A stretch of 64,000 bases of DNA from NCBI GenBank assembly GCA_000746015.1, contig JQKK01000014.1, positions 60,050 to 124,049 on the forward strand. The letters are read 5' to 3'. Under the pieces are notes generated by a model, which was not told where the DNA came from, made no database searches, and worked only from the letters and a program-made list of their open reading frames with translations. How positions within the stretch are numbered: position 1 is the stretch's first letter; every line of letters starts with the position of its first letter. The position numbers and the translations under genes are program-made. Shown here piece by piece: positions 24,109-33,036 of this stretch. The stretch comes from Lachnospiraceae bacterium MA2020. Its GTDB lineage: Bacteria; Bacillota; Clostridia; Lachnospirales; Lachnospiraceae.

Positions 24109-26580
24109 TTATTTCTTCTTTTTGTCGAGTTTTACATGATCCAAATGCCAAATTTCGTCTACATACTCTCTGATAGTCCTGTCTGATGAGAACTTGCCGG
24201 CTGAGGCTGTATTGATGATAGCCTTCTTTGCCCAAAGAGCTGTATCCTTGTACTGCTTCTCAACTTCTTCCTGAGCCTTCACGTATGAGCGGAAGTCCTT
24301 AAGGATGAAGTATGTATCAGCCTTGTTTGTAGACTGAGTATTGAGAAGTGAATTGTAGAGATCACGGAATCTGTCCGGATCATCCTTCGCATAGAAGCCA
24401 TTGATGAGCTGTGTGAGCACATCGCGGATCTCCTGGTCACTATTAAAGATGTCCATAGGATTGTATCCGCCGTTCTTCTCATAGTCGATGACTTCATCAG
24501 CAGAAAGACCGAAGATAAACATGTTTTCTTTGCCCATCTCCTCTGCCATCTCTACATTTGCGCCGTCCATAGTACCGATGGTAAGCGCACCATTGAGCAT
24601 GAATTTCATATTTCCTGTACCGGAAGCTTCTCTTGAAGCTGTAGAAATCTGCTCTGAAACATCTGCTGCTGCAACGATTATCTCAGCATTTGATACGCGG
24701 TAGTCCTCAATAAATACGACCTTGAGCTTGCCATTGATAGACGCATCGTTGTTAATTACCTCTGCAACAGAGTTTATAAGCTTAATTGTAAGCTTGGCAA
24801 TACGGTAGCCTGCAGCTGCCTTTGCACCAAAGATGAATGTATGAGGATAAAAATCCATCTCAGGATGTGCCTTTATCTTATTATAAAGGTACATAACATG
24901 CAGGATATTCAAAAGCTGACGCTTGTACTCGTGCAGTCTCTTAACCTGTACATCAAAGATTGAACGAGGATCAACCTCAATTCCGTTGTGCTCAAGAATG
25001 TACTCAGCAAGACGCTGCTTATTCTTGAACTTGATGTTCATGAACTCGCTCTGTGCCTTTTTGTCATCTGCGTAAACCTTGATACCCTCAATCTTTGGAA
25101 GATCTGTAACCCAGTCAGGACCTACGTGGTCTGTGATCCAGTCTGCAAGCAGTGGATTGGCGTGGAGAAGGAAACGCCTCTGGGTGATACCATTTGTCTT
25201 GTTGTTGAACTTCTGCGGCATCATGTCATAGAAGTCCTTGAGCTCTCTCTTTTTCAAGATCTCTGTGTGGAGCCTTGCAACACCGTTTACTGAGTATCCG
25301 GCACAGATTGCAAGGTAAGCCATCCTGATCTGTCCGTCATAGATGATCGCCATATTGCGCATCTTATCCGGCTGATTAGGATACTTCTCCTGAATATGCA
25401 GGCAGAAGCGACGGTTGATCTCCTCTACGATCTGGTAGATACGTGGAAGAAGTCTTGAGAACAGCTCTATAGGCCACTTCTCAAGTGCCTCGGACATGAT
25501 CGTATGGTTTGTGTAAGCACAGGTATGTGTTGTCACTTCCCATGCCTCATCCCATGAAAGTCCATGATCATCCATCAATACACGCATGAGCTCTGGTATT
25601 GCAACAGTCGGATGAGTATCATTAAGCTGGAATACATTTTTCTCCGCAAACTTTTTGATATCATCGTTGTGTCTAAGATACTTCTCTACAGCTTCCTGCA
25701 CTGACGCAGAAATAAAGAAGTACTGCTGCTTAAGTCTGAGCTCTTTGCCCGCATAATGATTGTCGTTAGGATAAAGTACTTCAACTATGTTTCTTGCAAG
25801 GTTGTCCTGCTCTACTGCTCTCTTGTAATCACCCTTGTCGAAGGAGTCGAGCTGGAAGCACTCAACCGGCTCAGCATCCCATACACGAAGTGTATTTACG
25901 ATACCGTTGCCATAACCTACGATAGGCATATCATAAGGGACAGCGTTTACTGACTGATAGCCTTCCTGCACGAACTTGTTACGTCCGTCCTTATCAGTCT
26001 CAACCTTTACAAAACCGCCAAACTTGACTTCCTTCTTGAGATCACGGCGACGAAGCTCAAAAGGATTGCCGTCACGAAGCCAGTCATCCGGCACCTCAAG
26101 CTGATATCCATCGCGGATCTTCTGCTTAAACATGCCATAGCGATATCGGATACCGCAGCCGTATGCGCTATATCCGAGTGTTGCGAGTGAATCAAGGAAA
26201 CATGCGGCAAGACGGCCAAGACCACCATTACCAAGCGCTGCATCAGGCTCCTGATCCTCAACCATGTTGAGGTCGATTCCCATTTCTTCAAGCGCCTCTT
26301 TTACTTCCTTGTACTCACACAAGTTAATCAAGTTGTTTCCGAGTGCCCTTCCCATGAGGAACTCCATGGACATGTAGTAAACGATCTTAGGATTTTGTTC
26401 ATCACATGCCTGCTGCGTTTCCATCCAGTTTTCGATGATGGTGTCCTTCACGGTGTAGCAAACAGCTTGAAAAATCTGCTGTTTGTCTGCTTCTTCAATC
26501 GATCTTCTAAAAAGTACCCTTACGTTGTCCTCGACTGATTTTTTGAACTTTTTTTTGTCAAAGTTGTGCGAATTGAACAT
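24109..26580 (-). CDS. glgP: Glycogen/alpha-glucan phosphorylase
   Basis: 823 residues, normal for GT35. The N-terminal DAALGNGGLGRLAACFLDS motif, ND(T)HP in VFQLNDTHPTVA, RVHEYKRQ-like KRLHEYKRQLLN, and the PLP site EASGTGNMKFMLNGA are all visible. It releases glucose-1-phosphate from stored glucan. GAAAGGAG precedes the start. No other glycogen gene is adjacent. It lies 67 bases after the ileS stop. A nested palindrome (26604-26644) fills that gap. Confidence 0.96.
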   Translation of the reverse strand: MFNSHNFDKKKFKKSVEDNVRVLFRRSIEEADKQQIFQAVCYTVKDTIIENWMETQQACDEQNPKIVYYMSMEFLMGRALGNNLINLCEYKEVKEALEEMGIDLNMVEDQEPDAALGNGGLGRLAACFLDSLATLGYSAYGCGIRYRYGMFKQKIRDGYQLEVPDDWLRDGNPFELRRRDLKKEVKFGGFVKVETDKDGRNKFVQEGYQSVNAVPYDMPIVGYGNGIVNTLRVWDAEPVECFQLDSFDKGDYKRAVEQDNLARNIVEVLYPNDNHYAGKELRLKQQYFFISASVQEAVEKYLRHNDDIKKFAEKNVFQLNDTHPTVAIPELMRVLMDDHGLSWDEAWEVTTHTCAYTNHTIMSEALEKWPIELFSRLLPRIYQIVEEINRRFCLHIQEKYPNQPDKMRNMAIIYDGQIRMAYLAICAGYSVNGVARLHTEILKKRELKDFYDMMPQKFNNKTNGITQRRFLLHANPLLADWITDHVGPDWVTDLPKIEGIKVYADDKKAQSEFMNIKFKNKQRLAEYILEHNGIEVDPRSIFDVQVKRLHEYKRQLLNILHVMYLYNKIKAHPEMDFYPHTFIFGAKAAAGYRIAKLTIKLINSVAEVINNDASINGKLKVVFIEDYRVSNAEIIVAAADVSEQISTASREASGTGNMKFMLNGALTIGTMDGANVEMAEEMGKENMFIFGLSADEVIDYEKNGGYNPMDIFNSDQEIRDVLTQLINGFYAKDDPDRFRDLYNSLLNTQSTNKADTYFILKDFRSYVKAQEEVEKQYKDTALWAKKAIINTASAGKFSSDRTIREYVDEIWHLDHVKLDKKKK

Positions 26581-26603
26581 CTCTGCTCCTTTCGTTATTA
26601 TCC

Positions 26604-26644
26604 GCGGAGAAGATCATGTTACGCATCTGCTCCGCAGATTGATC
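26604..26644. repeat. Nested palindrome between ileS and glgP
   Basis: GATCA (26612-26616) and TGATC (26640-26644) enclose ATCTGC-TCC-GCAGAT. Alternatively GCGGAG (26604-26609) can pair with CTCCGC (26630-26635). There is no T-run. It could act as an RNA processing or stability element between two cotranscribed genes. Confidence 0.5.
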
Positions 26645-26647
26645 CCA

Positions 26648-29600
26648 TCAGCGTCTTTCAACGCCGAGAGTTACATGTTCGCCATTGATATCCCATTCTT
26701 TGGTATATCCGGCTACATTTCCGACGGATACGGCATCCGCCATAGTTTCCCTCATAACTTCTTCTTTATTATCAGAAAGATACTTCGACAGAGTATCATT
26801 TCCATCAATATAAATAGTAATCTTATCCATTACCTCAAAGTCAGCTTCCTTACGCATTGTCTGGATCTTTGAGATCAACTCACGTACAAAGCCTTCCTCA
26901 ATAAGCTCAGGTGTGAGGAATGTATCAAATACAACAGTGATGTTGTTGTCACTCTGCTCAAGATAACCCTCTTTCTGACTCATCTCGATAAGGAGATCCT
27001 CTTCTGATAATACAACCTCTTCACCATCAAAGTCAAACTTGAGTGAACCAGTCTCTTTAAGCTTGTCCATTGCGTCGTTTCCGTCAAGGTTTGCAAGTGC
27101 CTCTTTGATCTTGCCGAGAACCTTACCATACTTAGGTCCTACTGTACGAAGCTGTGGCTTGAAGTTGTATGTTGTGAACTCTCTTACGTCCTCTGTGCAT
27201 ACTACTTCCTTAACATTGAGCTCGTCCTCGATAATATCGATGTAGAAGTCTGAAAGCTCGCCTGCACCCTTTACAAACATCTTTGACATAGGCTGACGGT
27301 TCTTTGTATTACATGCATTTCTTGCTGCACGACCAAGAACAACGATATCAAGTACCTTCTTCATATCCTCTTCGAGCTGCTTGTCCTCGAACTTAGGATC
27401 AGCTGCAGGATAGTCGCAAAGGTGGATTGACTCTGGTGCGCTCTGATCTACGGAACGAACAAGGTTCTGATAGATCTGCTCTGTCATGAATGGGATCATT
27501 GGTGCTGAAGCCTTTGAGATCTCAACAAGTGCTGTGTAAAGTGTCATGTAAGCATTGATCTTGTCCTGCTCCATTCCCTTTGCCCAATATCTCTTACGTG
27601 AGCGGCGAACGTACCAGTTACTCATCTCGTCAACGAACTCCTGAAGTGACTTTGCAGCCTCAGTAATTCTATAATTATCAAGGTAATTATCAACTTCTTT
27701 TATTGTACTACCAAGTCTTGAAAGAAGCCACTTATCCATTACAGAAAGCTTATCATATTCAAGAACATATTTTGATGCATCAAAGTTGTCGATATTTGCG
27801 TACAATACGAAGAATGCGTATGTGTTCCAAAGAGTTCCCATGAACTTTCTCTGGCCTTCCATTACTGCCTTATCGTGGAAGCGATTTGGAAGCCATGGAG
27901 CACTATTAATATAGAAGTACCAACGAATCGCATCTGCACCAAACTTATCAAGTGCCTCGAACGGATCTACTGCATTTCCCTTTGACTTACTCATCTTGTT
28001 TCCGTCTTCATCAAGCACGAGTCCAAGAACGATAACATTCTTGTATGCTGGTGAATGGAAGAGAAGTGTTGACTCTGCAAGGAGTGAATAGAACCATCCT
28101 CTTGTCTGGTCTACTGCCTCTGAGATAAATGCTGCAGGATACTGTCTTTCGAAAACTTCCTTATTTTCGAATGGATAGTGATGCTGTGCAAATGGCATTG
28201 CTCCTGAGTCAAACCAGCAGTCGATAACTTCTGTTACTCTCTTCATTGTACTCTTACACTCAGGACACTCGCAAGTGATCTCGTCAATATATGGACGGTG
28301 AAGCTCTACTGTCTTTGCCTTCTCATTTCCGGAAAGCTTATAAAGCTCTTCTCTTGATCCGATTGAGATTCTCTTACCGCAGTCAGGGCACTCCCAGATG
28401 TTAAGTGGTGTTCCCCAGTATCTGTTTCTTGATACTGCCCAGTCCTGTACATTTCTAAGCCACTCACCAAAACGACCTGTTCCGATAGTCTCAGGGATCC
28501 AGTTGATCTGCTTGTTGTTCTCGATCATTTCATCCTTAACTTCTGTCATCTTGATGAACCAGGACTCTCTAGCATAGTAGATGAGTGGTGTGTCACATCT
28601 CCAGCAGAATGGATAATCGTGCTCAAACTTAGGTGCACTGAAGAGAAGTCCGCGTGCATCGAGATCCTTAAGTACTTCAGGATCAGCGTCCTTGATGAAC
28701 TTGCCGGCAAATGGTGTCTGCTCTGTCATTTCACCCTTACCGTCTACGAACTGGATGAGTGGAAGGTCATATTTTCTGCCTACACGAGCATCATCTTCAC
28801 CGAATGCAGGAGCGATATGTACTACACCAGTACCATCTTCCATTGTTACATAGTCATCACAAACTACATAGTGTGCTTCCTTGTGCTGCTTCTCAGCCTC
28901 TTTGCCTGCGCACTCGAAAAGTGGCTCATAAGCAAGTCTTTCAAGGTCTGTGCCCTTGTACTTCTCAAGTACTTCGTAAGGTGCTGTAGGAGCATCTTCT
29001 CCGCCAAGTACCTTTTCTGCAAGTGCTTCAGCAAGGATATATGTATAATTATCTGCTGTCTTTACCTTAATATATGTCTCTTCAGGGTTTACGCAGAGCG
29101 CAACGTTTGAAGGAAGTGTCCAAGGTGTTGTTGTCCATGCAAGGATGTACTCATCCTTACCCTTTACCTTGAAGCGTGCAACTGCTGAACGCTCTTTTAC
29201 TGCCTTATAGCCCTGGGCAACCTCATGGCTTGAAAGTGGAGTACCGCAGCGTGGGCAGTATGGTACGATCTTGAATCCCTTATAGAGAAGTCCTCTGTCC
29301 CAGATGTTCTTGAGAGCCCACCACTCTGACTCGATATAATTGTCCTCGTATGTTACATAAGGGTGCTCCATGTCAGCCCAGAAACCTACCTGTGATGAGA
29401 AGCTCTCCCACATGCCCTTGTACTGCCATACTGACTCTTTACACTCTTTGATGAATGGCTCAAGTCCGTAATTCTCGATCTGATCCTTACCGTTGATGCC
29501 AAGCTTCTTCTCTACCTCAAGCTCTACCGGGAGACCATGTGTATCCCAGCCTGCCTTACGTGGTACATAGTAGCCCTTCATTGTACGATAACGCGGGATC

Positions 29601-29800
29601 ATATCCTTGATTACACGTGTAAGAACGTGGCCGATATGTGGCTTACCATTTGCTGTTGGCGGTCCATCGTAGAAAGTGTAGGTCTCGCCCTGCTTTCTTG
29701 ACTCCATGGACTTTTCAAAGATGTCGTGTTCTGCCCAAAACTTCTCAATCTGCTTTTCTCTTGAGACGAAGTTAAGGTCGGTATTAACTTTCTCGTACAT
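26648..29800 (-). CDS. ileS: Isoleucyl-tRNA synthetase
   Basis: 1050 residues, the longer, eukaryote-like (type 2) IleRS. HIGH is in PPTANGKPHIGHVLTR (about 47-62), the CP1 editing domain follows (LAWTTTPWTLPSN near residue 215), KMSKS is in GNKMSKSKGNAVDP, and a C-terminal anticodon domain is present. CPRCG, CPDCG and CECPEC zinc knuckles are visible. It charges tRNA-Ile and edits Val. Type 2 enzymes are often mupirocin-resistant, which follows from family knowledge, not from any test here. GGAGG lies 10 bases before the ATG, and expression is under a T-box. Confidence 0.96.
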   Translation of the reverse strand: MYEKVNTDLNFVSREKQIEKFWAEHDIFEKSMESRKQGETYTFYDGPPTANGKPHIGHVLTRVIKDMIPRYRTMKGYYVPRKAGWDTHGLPVELEVEKKLGINGKDQIENYGLEPFIKECKESVWQYKGMWESFSSQVGFWADMEHPYVTYEDNYIESEWWALKNIWDRGLLYKGFKIVPYCPRCGTPLSSHEVAQGYKAVKERSAVARFKVKGKDEYILAWTTTPWTLPSNVALCVNPEETYIKVKTADNYTYILAEALAEKVLGGEDAPTAPYEVLEKYKGTDLERLAYEPLFECAGKEAEKQHKEAHYVVCDDYVTMEDGTGVVHIAPAFGEDDARVGRKYDLPLIQFVDGKGEMTEQTPFAGKFIKDADPEVLKDLDARGLLFSAPKFEHDYPFCWRCDTPLIYYARESWFIKMTEVKDEMIENNKQINWIPETIGTGRFGEWLRNVQDWAVSRNRYWGTPLNIWECPDCGKRISIGSREELYKLSGNEKAKTVELHRPYIDEITCECPECKSTMKRVTEVIDCWFDSGAMPFAQHHYPFENKEVFERQYPAAFISEAVDQTRGWFYSLLAESTLLFHSPAYKNVIVLGLVLDEDGNKMSKSKGNAVDPFEALDKFGADAIRWYFYINSAPWLPNRFHDKAVMEGQRKFMGTLWNTYAFFVLYANIDNFDASKYVLEYDKLSVMDKWLLSRLGSTIKEVDNYLDNYRITEAAKSLQEFVDEMSNWYVRRSRKRYWAKGMEQDKINAYMTLYTALVEISKASAPMIPFMTEQIYQNLVRSVDQSAPESIHLCDYPAADPKFEDKQLEEDMKKVLDIVVLGRAARNACNTKNRQPMSKMFVKGAGELSDFYIDIIEDELNVKEVVCTEDVREFTTYNFKPQLRTVGPKYGKVLGKIKEALANLDGNDAMDKLKETGSLKFDFDGEEVVLSEEDLLIEMSQKEGYLEQSDNNITVVFDTFLTPELIEEGFVRELISKIQTMRKEADFEVMDKITIYIDGNDTLSKYLSDNKEEVMRETMADAVSVGNVAGYTKEWDINGEHVTLGVERR

Positions 29801-29830
29801 TTCTAATGTACCTCCATAAATAATTCTAAA

Positions 29831-29877
29831 GCCTTCCCCTTGAGGGGAAGGTGGCTGCGATAGCAGTCGGATGAGGT
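29831..29877. repeat. Dispersed-type hairpin repeat between T-box and ileS
   Basis: CCTTCCCC-TTGA-GGGGAAGG followed by GGCTGC-GATA-GCAGTC and GGATGAGGTG. From memory, sequences of this form (two hairpins ending in GATGAGGTG) are scattered through many gut Clostridia genomes. Here it sits in the ileS untranslated leader, after the T-box terminator and 30 bases before the gene. Confidence 0.7.
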
Positions 29878-29922
29878 GTTATCCAGCCATGTCATAAGTT
29901 AAACAACCAGGAGTATAGGTAT

Positions 29923-30110
29923 AAAAAAAGACTCTCGTCCTATTGTAATATAGGACGGAGCCTTGTAAATCCGTTGTACCACCTATACACACCATCATGT
30001 GCCATCCCTGTAACGTGGAATGAATACGGATCAACTTAATGAGTCTTTCGACCGTTCAGTGTCACAGCTCGGAAGTGATATTTCGTCATCGCCTTTAACT
30101 ATATTCTGCA
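29923..30110 (-). promoter_or_regulatory. T-box leader of ileS
   Basis: Minus strand sequence has the T-box AGGTGGTACAACGG (29984-29971), then a terminator stem (GGCTCCGTCCTAT and ATAGGACGAGAGTC, 29962-29930) and TTTTTTT. Upstream, at about 30035-30110, lies a stem I region; GTTGATCCG near 30030 holds a possible ATC (Ile) specifier. Uncharged tRNA-Ile should stabilise the antiterminator and switch ileS on. The exact specifier loop is my estimate. Confidence 0.88.
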
Positions 30111-30147
30111 ACTTCGTTGCTTTAATTTGGTAAACATACCTTTAATT

Positions 30148-30176
30148 ATTATATTGATTTTGCCTGAGGGTGTCAA
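30148..30176 (-). promoter_or_regulatory. Promoter of the ileS T-box leader
   Basis: Minus strand TTGACA (30176-30171), 17-base spacer, TATAAT (30153-30148): complete consensus. Confidence 0.9.
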
Positions 30177-30193
30177 GGAGAGAATTACGTGAT

Positions 30194-30287
30194 TATATAG
30201 GGGTGAATATTTTATATAGAAGTATATGACTTTATATAAGATTATATAGTTTTATATAGGATTATATAGCTTTATATAGCTCTATGT
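30194..30287. repeat. TATATAG array with exact 10-bp period
   Basis: TATATAG or a one-to-two base variant starts at 30213, 30223, 30233, 30243, 30253, 30263 and 30273, every 10 bases, with an extra copy at 30194 and a decayed one at 30283. This is helical phasing of TA-rich steps, immediately upstream of the ileS -35 box. It may bend DNA, act as an UP-like element, or bind a cooperative protein. The rest of the gap up to 30460 shows nothing recognisable. Confidence 0.75.
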
Positions 30288-30464
30288 AATGACGAAATCC
30301 CGGCAATGAACACCTTCCGCATTCCTGCTCGCGCCTTTATCGTTGAGCTAACTTCAACTACGACTAAAGCCACAAGCAATTTATTCCACCAGAGAATGGC
30401 GAATAAGTATATCGGTACCAGGTAAGAAATTAAGATATATACCGTATAAATTACCCTCGCACAA

Positions 30465-30473
30465 TGGTATAAT
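30465..30473 (+). promoter_or_regulatory. Extended -10 promoter of the Uma2 gene
   Basis: TGGTATAAT at 30465-30473 fits an extended -10 (TG-N-TATAAT). No good -35 is seen. It lies 55 bases before the ATG. Confidence 0.55.
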
Positions 30474-30527
30474 GAACATATGTAACGCATATAAAGCATC
30501 TAACTTACAACAGAAAGGACTGCTATT

Positions 30528-31073
30528 ATGATACCGCAAAACAGGTATAGCCTTACAGATGTCGAAAACAGAAATGATCATGCCGAGCTTATTGCAGGCA
30601 ATCTGGTGATTCAGGATAAAACTACTGTTTCACATAATCTTGCAATAGCCGCAATTTCAACTGCTTTAAGAGAATATATCTCAGACAACAACGGTGATTG
30701 CCTTGTATTCACCGAAAACGTAGCTCTTTATTGTGATGAGCTCTGCGATGATAAAGATAATTATTTTCTTCCTGATGTAATGGTCGTTTGTGATAAAAAT
30801 GGAATAAAAGAAAACGGTGTACATACGGCACCTCTTTTTGTAGCCGAAGTCACCTCCGATGCTACAAAGCGAAATGATTATACTGATAAAATGATAATTT
30901 ATCGAAACATTGGTGTAAAAGAATATTGGGTTGTGGACCTTCAGAAGAAAAGCGTGGTCAAATATCTCGCTGATAGTGAATTTGTCCCAGAACCTTTTTT
31001 GCATCCTGAAGTTATGAAGGTTTCGGTTTATAAGGGATTAAATATAGATCTTTCAGAATATATGAAAAATTAA
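30528..31073 (+). CDS. Uma2 family protein (DUF820, PD-(D/E)xK nuclease fold)
   Basis: 181 residues. The Uma2 core is visible: YFLPDVMVVCD, LFVAEVTSDATKRNDYTDKMIIYRNIGVKEYWVVDLQKKSV. This gives the D...ExT...D..K pattern of a restriction-like nuclease fold followed by the hallmark GVKEYWVVD. Biochemical activity of the family is poorly known; it is abundant in cyanobacteria and occurs sporadically in Firmicutes, often as isolated genes. It stands alone here, with its own promoter and a shared terminator. Confidence 0.9.
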   Translation: MIPQNRYSLTDVENRNDHAELIAGNLVIQDKTTVSHNLAIAAISTALREYISDNNGDCLVFTENVALYCDELCDDKDNYFLPDVMVVCDKNGIKENGVHTAPLFVAEVTSDATKRNDYTDKMIIYRNIGVKEYWVVDLQKKSVVKYLADSEFVPEPFLHPEVMKVSVYKGLNIDLSEYMKN

Positions 31074-31078
31074 ACTAA

Positions 31079-31112
31079 AAGGCGTCGGATTCCCGGCGCC
31101 TTCATTTTTTAT
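31079..31112. terminator. Terminator between Uma2 and nuclease genes
   Basis: AAGGCGTCGG-ATTC-CCGGCGCCTT, a 10-bp stem followed by CATTTTTTAT on the plus strand. The preceding AAA run lets it work for the convergent nuclease gene as well. Confidence 0.8.
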
Positions 31113-31115
31113 AGA

Positions 31116-32081
31116 TTATGGATTGCATCTCTTGCAAGGATCATACCCTTGTGATATCAGCTCGTCTCGTGAGCCGTCAAAGTACCACTTATTGCTTTCT
31201 TTCATCTGTTTTACACTGCTGCATGATGGATAGTGGAATTTTTTTGTATTCATATTTGCGATATAAGAGCTTGCTGCAGTTGAATTATTCTCTTGTACCG
31301 CATTTTCTTTCTGGCTGACATTATTCTCAGCAGTTTTGCTGCCTGTATCATTCTCTTCTTTTTTAACTTCTGAAGTGCCCGCCAGCTTGTTGTTTCCATC
31401 AGTATAATCAATGTCTACTCCGGGTTGTACATTATAACAGAAGACGTTGAAACAAACTCCACGTCCGGAATCCTCAACCGAATATGCCTCAATTTCTACA
31501 CCGTTGCACAAAAGGTTATTACCATCAAACTTCGGCGTTACTCTGTACATTACATGATTGCCGGTTGACTCTACATAATTTGCAACCTGATTTTCATAAG
31601 GCAGCATACCGTCAACATTCATGTACCGCGTACCGGTCACAAGGTTTTTCTCATTGGCGTTTTCACCCGTAAGCTGGTATCCGATAAGATGACACCTGTT
31701 GTAAAGATAAGGTGGCTCGGAATCAACAAGTCCCGGATATTTATTCTGATGCCATCCGGTAGGCTTGATCATACCTATCTTGCCACGCGGCTCCGTAGGC
31801 ATGATATCTTTACCCACGCATGCAAAGGCAACTCCGCATCTTCCCAAAGAATCCAGATCACTATACGATTCAAATGATCTATCTGTCAGCTCTTTTTCGG
31901 TAAAATAAGGTATATTTCCGTTGACCTGTGAGCTTGCATTACCTTGAAAATCAGCTACGACTGCAGCCTGACTACCCGCTGCATCAGAATTAAAAGAAGT
32001 TACGCCTGCGCCAAATACCGCACTGCCTGCCAACGCAGTTAAAACGGTAAACGCAGCTAAGAATTTCTTAAATTTACCCAT
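31116..32081 (-). CDS. Secreted DNA/RNA non-specific endonuclease with Ada-like zinc tail
   Basis: 321 residues. N-terminal signal peptide (about 1-35, MGKFKKFLAAFTVLTALAGS), then a NUC-type nuclease domain with NRCHLIGYQLTGENANEKNLVTGTRYMN (catalytic His and metal-binding Asn) around residues 125-155. A low-complexity Lys/Glu/Asn linker (about 230-270) follows. The last 48 residues form a small metal-binding module like the Ada N-terminal knuckle (NTKKFHYPSC with DPCKRC at the end). It is probably extracellular and used for nutrient or DNA degradation, or DNA entry. The upstream 32082-32160 holds TGTACAT/ATGTACA inverted repeats, a possible operator. Confidence 0.88.
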   Translation of the reverse strand: MGKFKKFLAAFTVLTALAGSAVFGAGVTSFNSDAAGSQAAVVADFQGNASSQVNGNIPYFTEKELTDRSFESYSDLDSLGRCGVAFACVGKDIMPTEPRGKIGMIKPTGWHQNKYPGLVDSEPPYLYNRCHLIGYQLTGENANEKNLVTGTRYMNVDGMLPYENQVANYVESTGNHVMYRVTPKFDGNNLLCNGVEIEAYSVEDSGRGVCFNVFCYNVQPGVDIDYTDGNNKLAGTSEVKKEENDTGSKTAENNVSQKENAVQENNSTAASSYIANMNTKKFHYPSCSSVKQMKESNKWYFDGSRDELISQGYDPCKRCNP

Positions 32082-32160
32082 ATAAACACCCCACTATTTA
32101 CTGTACATATACACCTATGTACATTGTACACCTAACAGCAGGGTGGATACAATACACAGT

Positions 32161-32922
32161 TCACAGTCCCTTATATCTTATTGCCAGATAGCATGCCAGC
32201 AAAAATAGTCCGCCCGTCTCAGTTGCATGGCAGATGATGGAAGTCCAGACTACACCTATCTCACGTCCCATAAAGCTGACTGTCTGCATTTCAATAAATC
32301 CAAATGAGACTAAAAATATTACCAAAATGACCAGGGACATAAATTTCAAAAATCTATCATTCAAAAAAATGCCCGTCATGACTACTCCTAAAAGGATCGC
32401 AGCCATTATCTCTATATATTTAAATCCATGCGTCATGTTATAGATAATTACAAACGTTCCATCTGTCATTCCTTCACCAGATGACAGCGCATCCATCAAA
32501 AGCCCAATGAAGCGTCTGTACATTATCGAGATAAAGCTATACACAAGCTCCGCCCCCACAAATATCACCGTCCACAGCTGCAGCAGCCTATTTATCGATG
32601 CTATGGAAAGTGATGAAACATTCTTTCCAATAGCCTCCTCCTGCAAAAATTCCATCTGGCGCCTGTCTTCTTCCGGCACAAGACTCATGTAGTGCTTAAG
32701 CTTTCTGTGTGCGCCCCAAAATATCAGCGCGACAACAAATATCTGTATCGCTGACAGCGCAACCTGCGTATGCCATAAAAAGATATCCATCATATCCGGA
32801 GCCCACGATCTCCTTTTGACCAATATCCTAAGTCCGGCCTCCAAAAATGCTGCTATTACTTTGATGAATGCCACTTTCATAATTGCTTTTGACAGTAAGT
32901 GTTTTTTCGCATTTATATACAT
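32161..32922 (-). CDS. Membrane protein of unknown function
   Basis: About 253 residues with some six membrane segments and a charged cytoplasmic loop near residues 70-105 (RKLKHYMSLVPEEDRRQME). No family recognised. The frame opens at an ATG at 32928, but CGGAGT is only 1-2 bases from it and 7 bases from the next ATG at 32922, which I choose. It lies downstream of nothing on its strand except the DUF2798 gene's terminator, so it is probably monocistronic. Confidence 0.7.
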   Translation of the reverse strand: MYINAKKHLLSKAIMKVAFIKVIAAFLEAGLRILVKRRSWAPDMMDIFLWHTQVALSAIQIFVVALIFWGAHRKLKHYMSLVPEEDRRQMEFLQEEAIGKNVSSLSIASINRLLQLWTVIFVGAELVYSFISIMYRRFIGLLMDALSSGEGMTDGTFVIIYNMTHGFKYIEIMAAILLGVVMTGIFLNDRFLKFMSLVILVIFLVSFGFIEMQTVSFMGREIGVVWTSIICHATETGGLFLLACYLAIRYKGL

Positions 32923-32992
32923 TAACATACTCCGTGTGTCGTTTTTATATCAATTATAATCTATTTAACTGCGAAATAACCATGTATACAGC

Positions 32993-33021
32993 AAAAAGAC
33001 GCCGGATCAATTCCGACGTCT
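32993..33021 (-). terminator. Terminator of the DUF2798 gene
   Basis: Arms AGACGCCGG (32997-33005) and CCGACGTCT (33013-33021). On the minus strand the stem is followed by TTTTT. Confidence 0.82.
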
Positions 33022-33036
33022 CTTTCATCAAATTTC

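Noticed and set aside
30194..30287. TATATAG array as a CRISPR
   Set aside because: The unit is 10 bp with no distinct spacers and there are no cas genes nearby.
30272..30499. 75-residue minus-strand frame upstream of the Uma2 gene
   Set aside because: No ribosome site; it runs into the TATATAG array and shows no family resemblance. A decayed gene remnant cannot be excluded.
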